DNA of 11,846 nt. It comes from Candidatus Colimorpha onthohippi (GTDB lineage Bacteria > Bacteroidota > Bacteroidia > Bacteroidales > P3). This document shows, in pieces, positions 11,685 through 11,846 of this stretch. Location: NCBI GenBank assembly GCA_018064565.1, contig JAGHVA010000228.1:1-11846 (forward strand), in the 5' to 3' direction. The stretch's first letter is position 1. Every line of letters starts with the position of its first letter. The notes below the pieces were generated by a model. That model was not told where the DNA came from. It did not search any database and saw only the letters and a list, made by a program, of their open reading frames with translations. The position numbers and the translations under genes are program-made.

Positions 11685-11846
11685 CCCAGGGCAGAGCGAA
11701 GCGACACCCTGGGTGTTAGATTGGTGTTGAGACTGAACGCCCTGAAAGGGCAAAAGTTCATCAAATACATTGAACACCAATACTTTTGCCATTACAGGGC
11801 GGATGTACACAAACTATACGCATTACCCAAGGCGTCGCTTCGCTTG
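11685..11846. repeat. Nested inverted-repeat element, continuing off the right edge
   Basis: Three dyads are visible. A local hairpin pairs CCCAGGG (11685-11691) with CCCTGGG (11707-11713). An inner long inverted repeat pairs 11739-11757 (GCCCTGAAAGGGCAAAAGT) with 11782-11800, matching at 17 of 19 positions; between its arms GTTCA (11756-11760) also pairs with TGAAC (11771-11775). An outer arm, 11692-11713, reappears inverted at 11826-11846 (CCCAAGGCGTCGCTTCGCTT). CCTGAAAGG hairpins and CCCAGGG/GTCGCTTCGC dyads are, from memory, recurrent intergenic repeats in Bacteroidales genomes, sometimes near REP-associated Y1 transposases. No transposase is present here. The structure may be a non-autonomous repeat or a transcription-ending hairpin cluster. 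Confidence 0.75.

Noticed and set aside
11348..11770. 140-codon minus-strand frame with a 22-residue repeat (YVGISLSGYSYPCSTSALSL)
   Set aside because: It exists only because the 66-bp unit is divisible by three and has no stop in this frame. Its ATG lies inside an inverted repeat, there is no promoter or signal peptide, and the residues follow from the hairpin DNA. A real small repetitive protein is not fully excluded.

Overview
The window looks like a chromosomal segment from a member of the Bacteroidales (Bacteroides/Prevotella/Porphyromonas relatives). The evidence is a huge secreted protein built from fibronectin type III (Fn3) and MAM-like/choice-of-anchor-J beta-sandwich modules, a BspA-type leucine-rich-repeat surface protein, a TTTG-N19-TAnnTTTG promoter, and an intergenic repeat carrying CCTGAAAGG and CCCAGGG dyads. 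I cannot name a species.

Layout. Positions 1-10174 are one minus-strand reading frame. It starts near 10174 and is still open at the left edge, giving at least 3391 codons (roughly 370 kDa so far). Its order from the N-terminus is: signal peptide; an N-terminal beta-sandwich domain; nine consecutive Fn3 + jelly-roll pairs; a DUF5018-like immunoglobulin-fold domain; another Fn3; a different beta-sandwich domain; and an Fn3 cut by the window edge. No catalytic domain is visible. The long plus-strand open frames across this region (for example 77-1897 and 4328-5950) are antisense shadows, all in the register directly opposite the real codons.

Positions 10205-10626 are an AT-rich divergent intergenic region. 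It holds a good Bacteroidetes-type promoter for the giant gene and one imperfect palindrome. Positions 10627-11304 encode, on the plus strand, a 225-residue BspA-like LRR protein with a lipoprotein-like signal peptide. Positions 11398-11684 are a 66-bp tandem repeat (four full units and a partial fifth), each with a small hairpin. The array runs directly into a nested inverted-repeat structure (11685-11846) that continues off the right edge.

How the genes work together. Both genes encode exported, repeat-built, probably surface-exposed proteins transcribed away from a shared control region, so an adhesion or host/matrix-interaction locus is the simplest reading. That is inference. The C-terminus of the giant protein, which would show the surface anchor (for example a type IX secretion sorting domain), lies outside the window. 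I saw no defence, phage, CRISPR or metabolic system, and no RNA gene.
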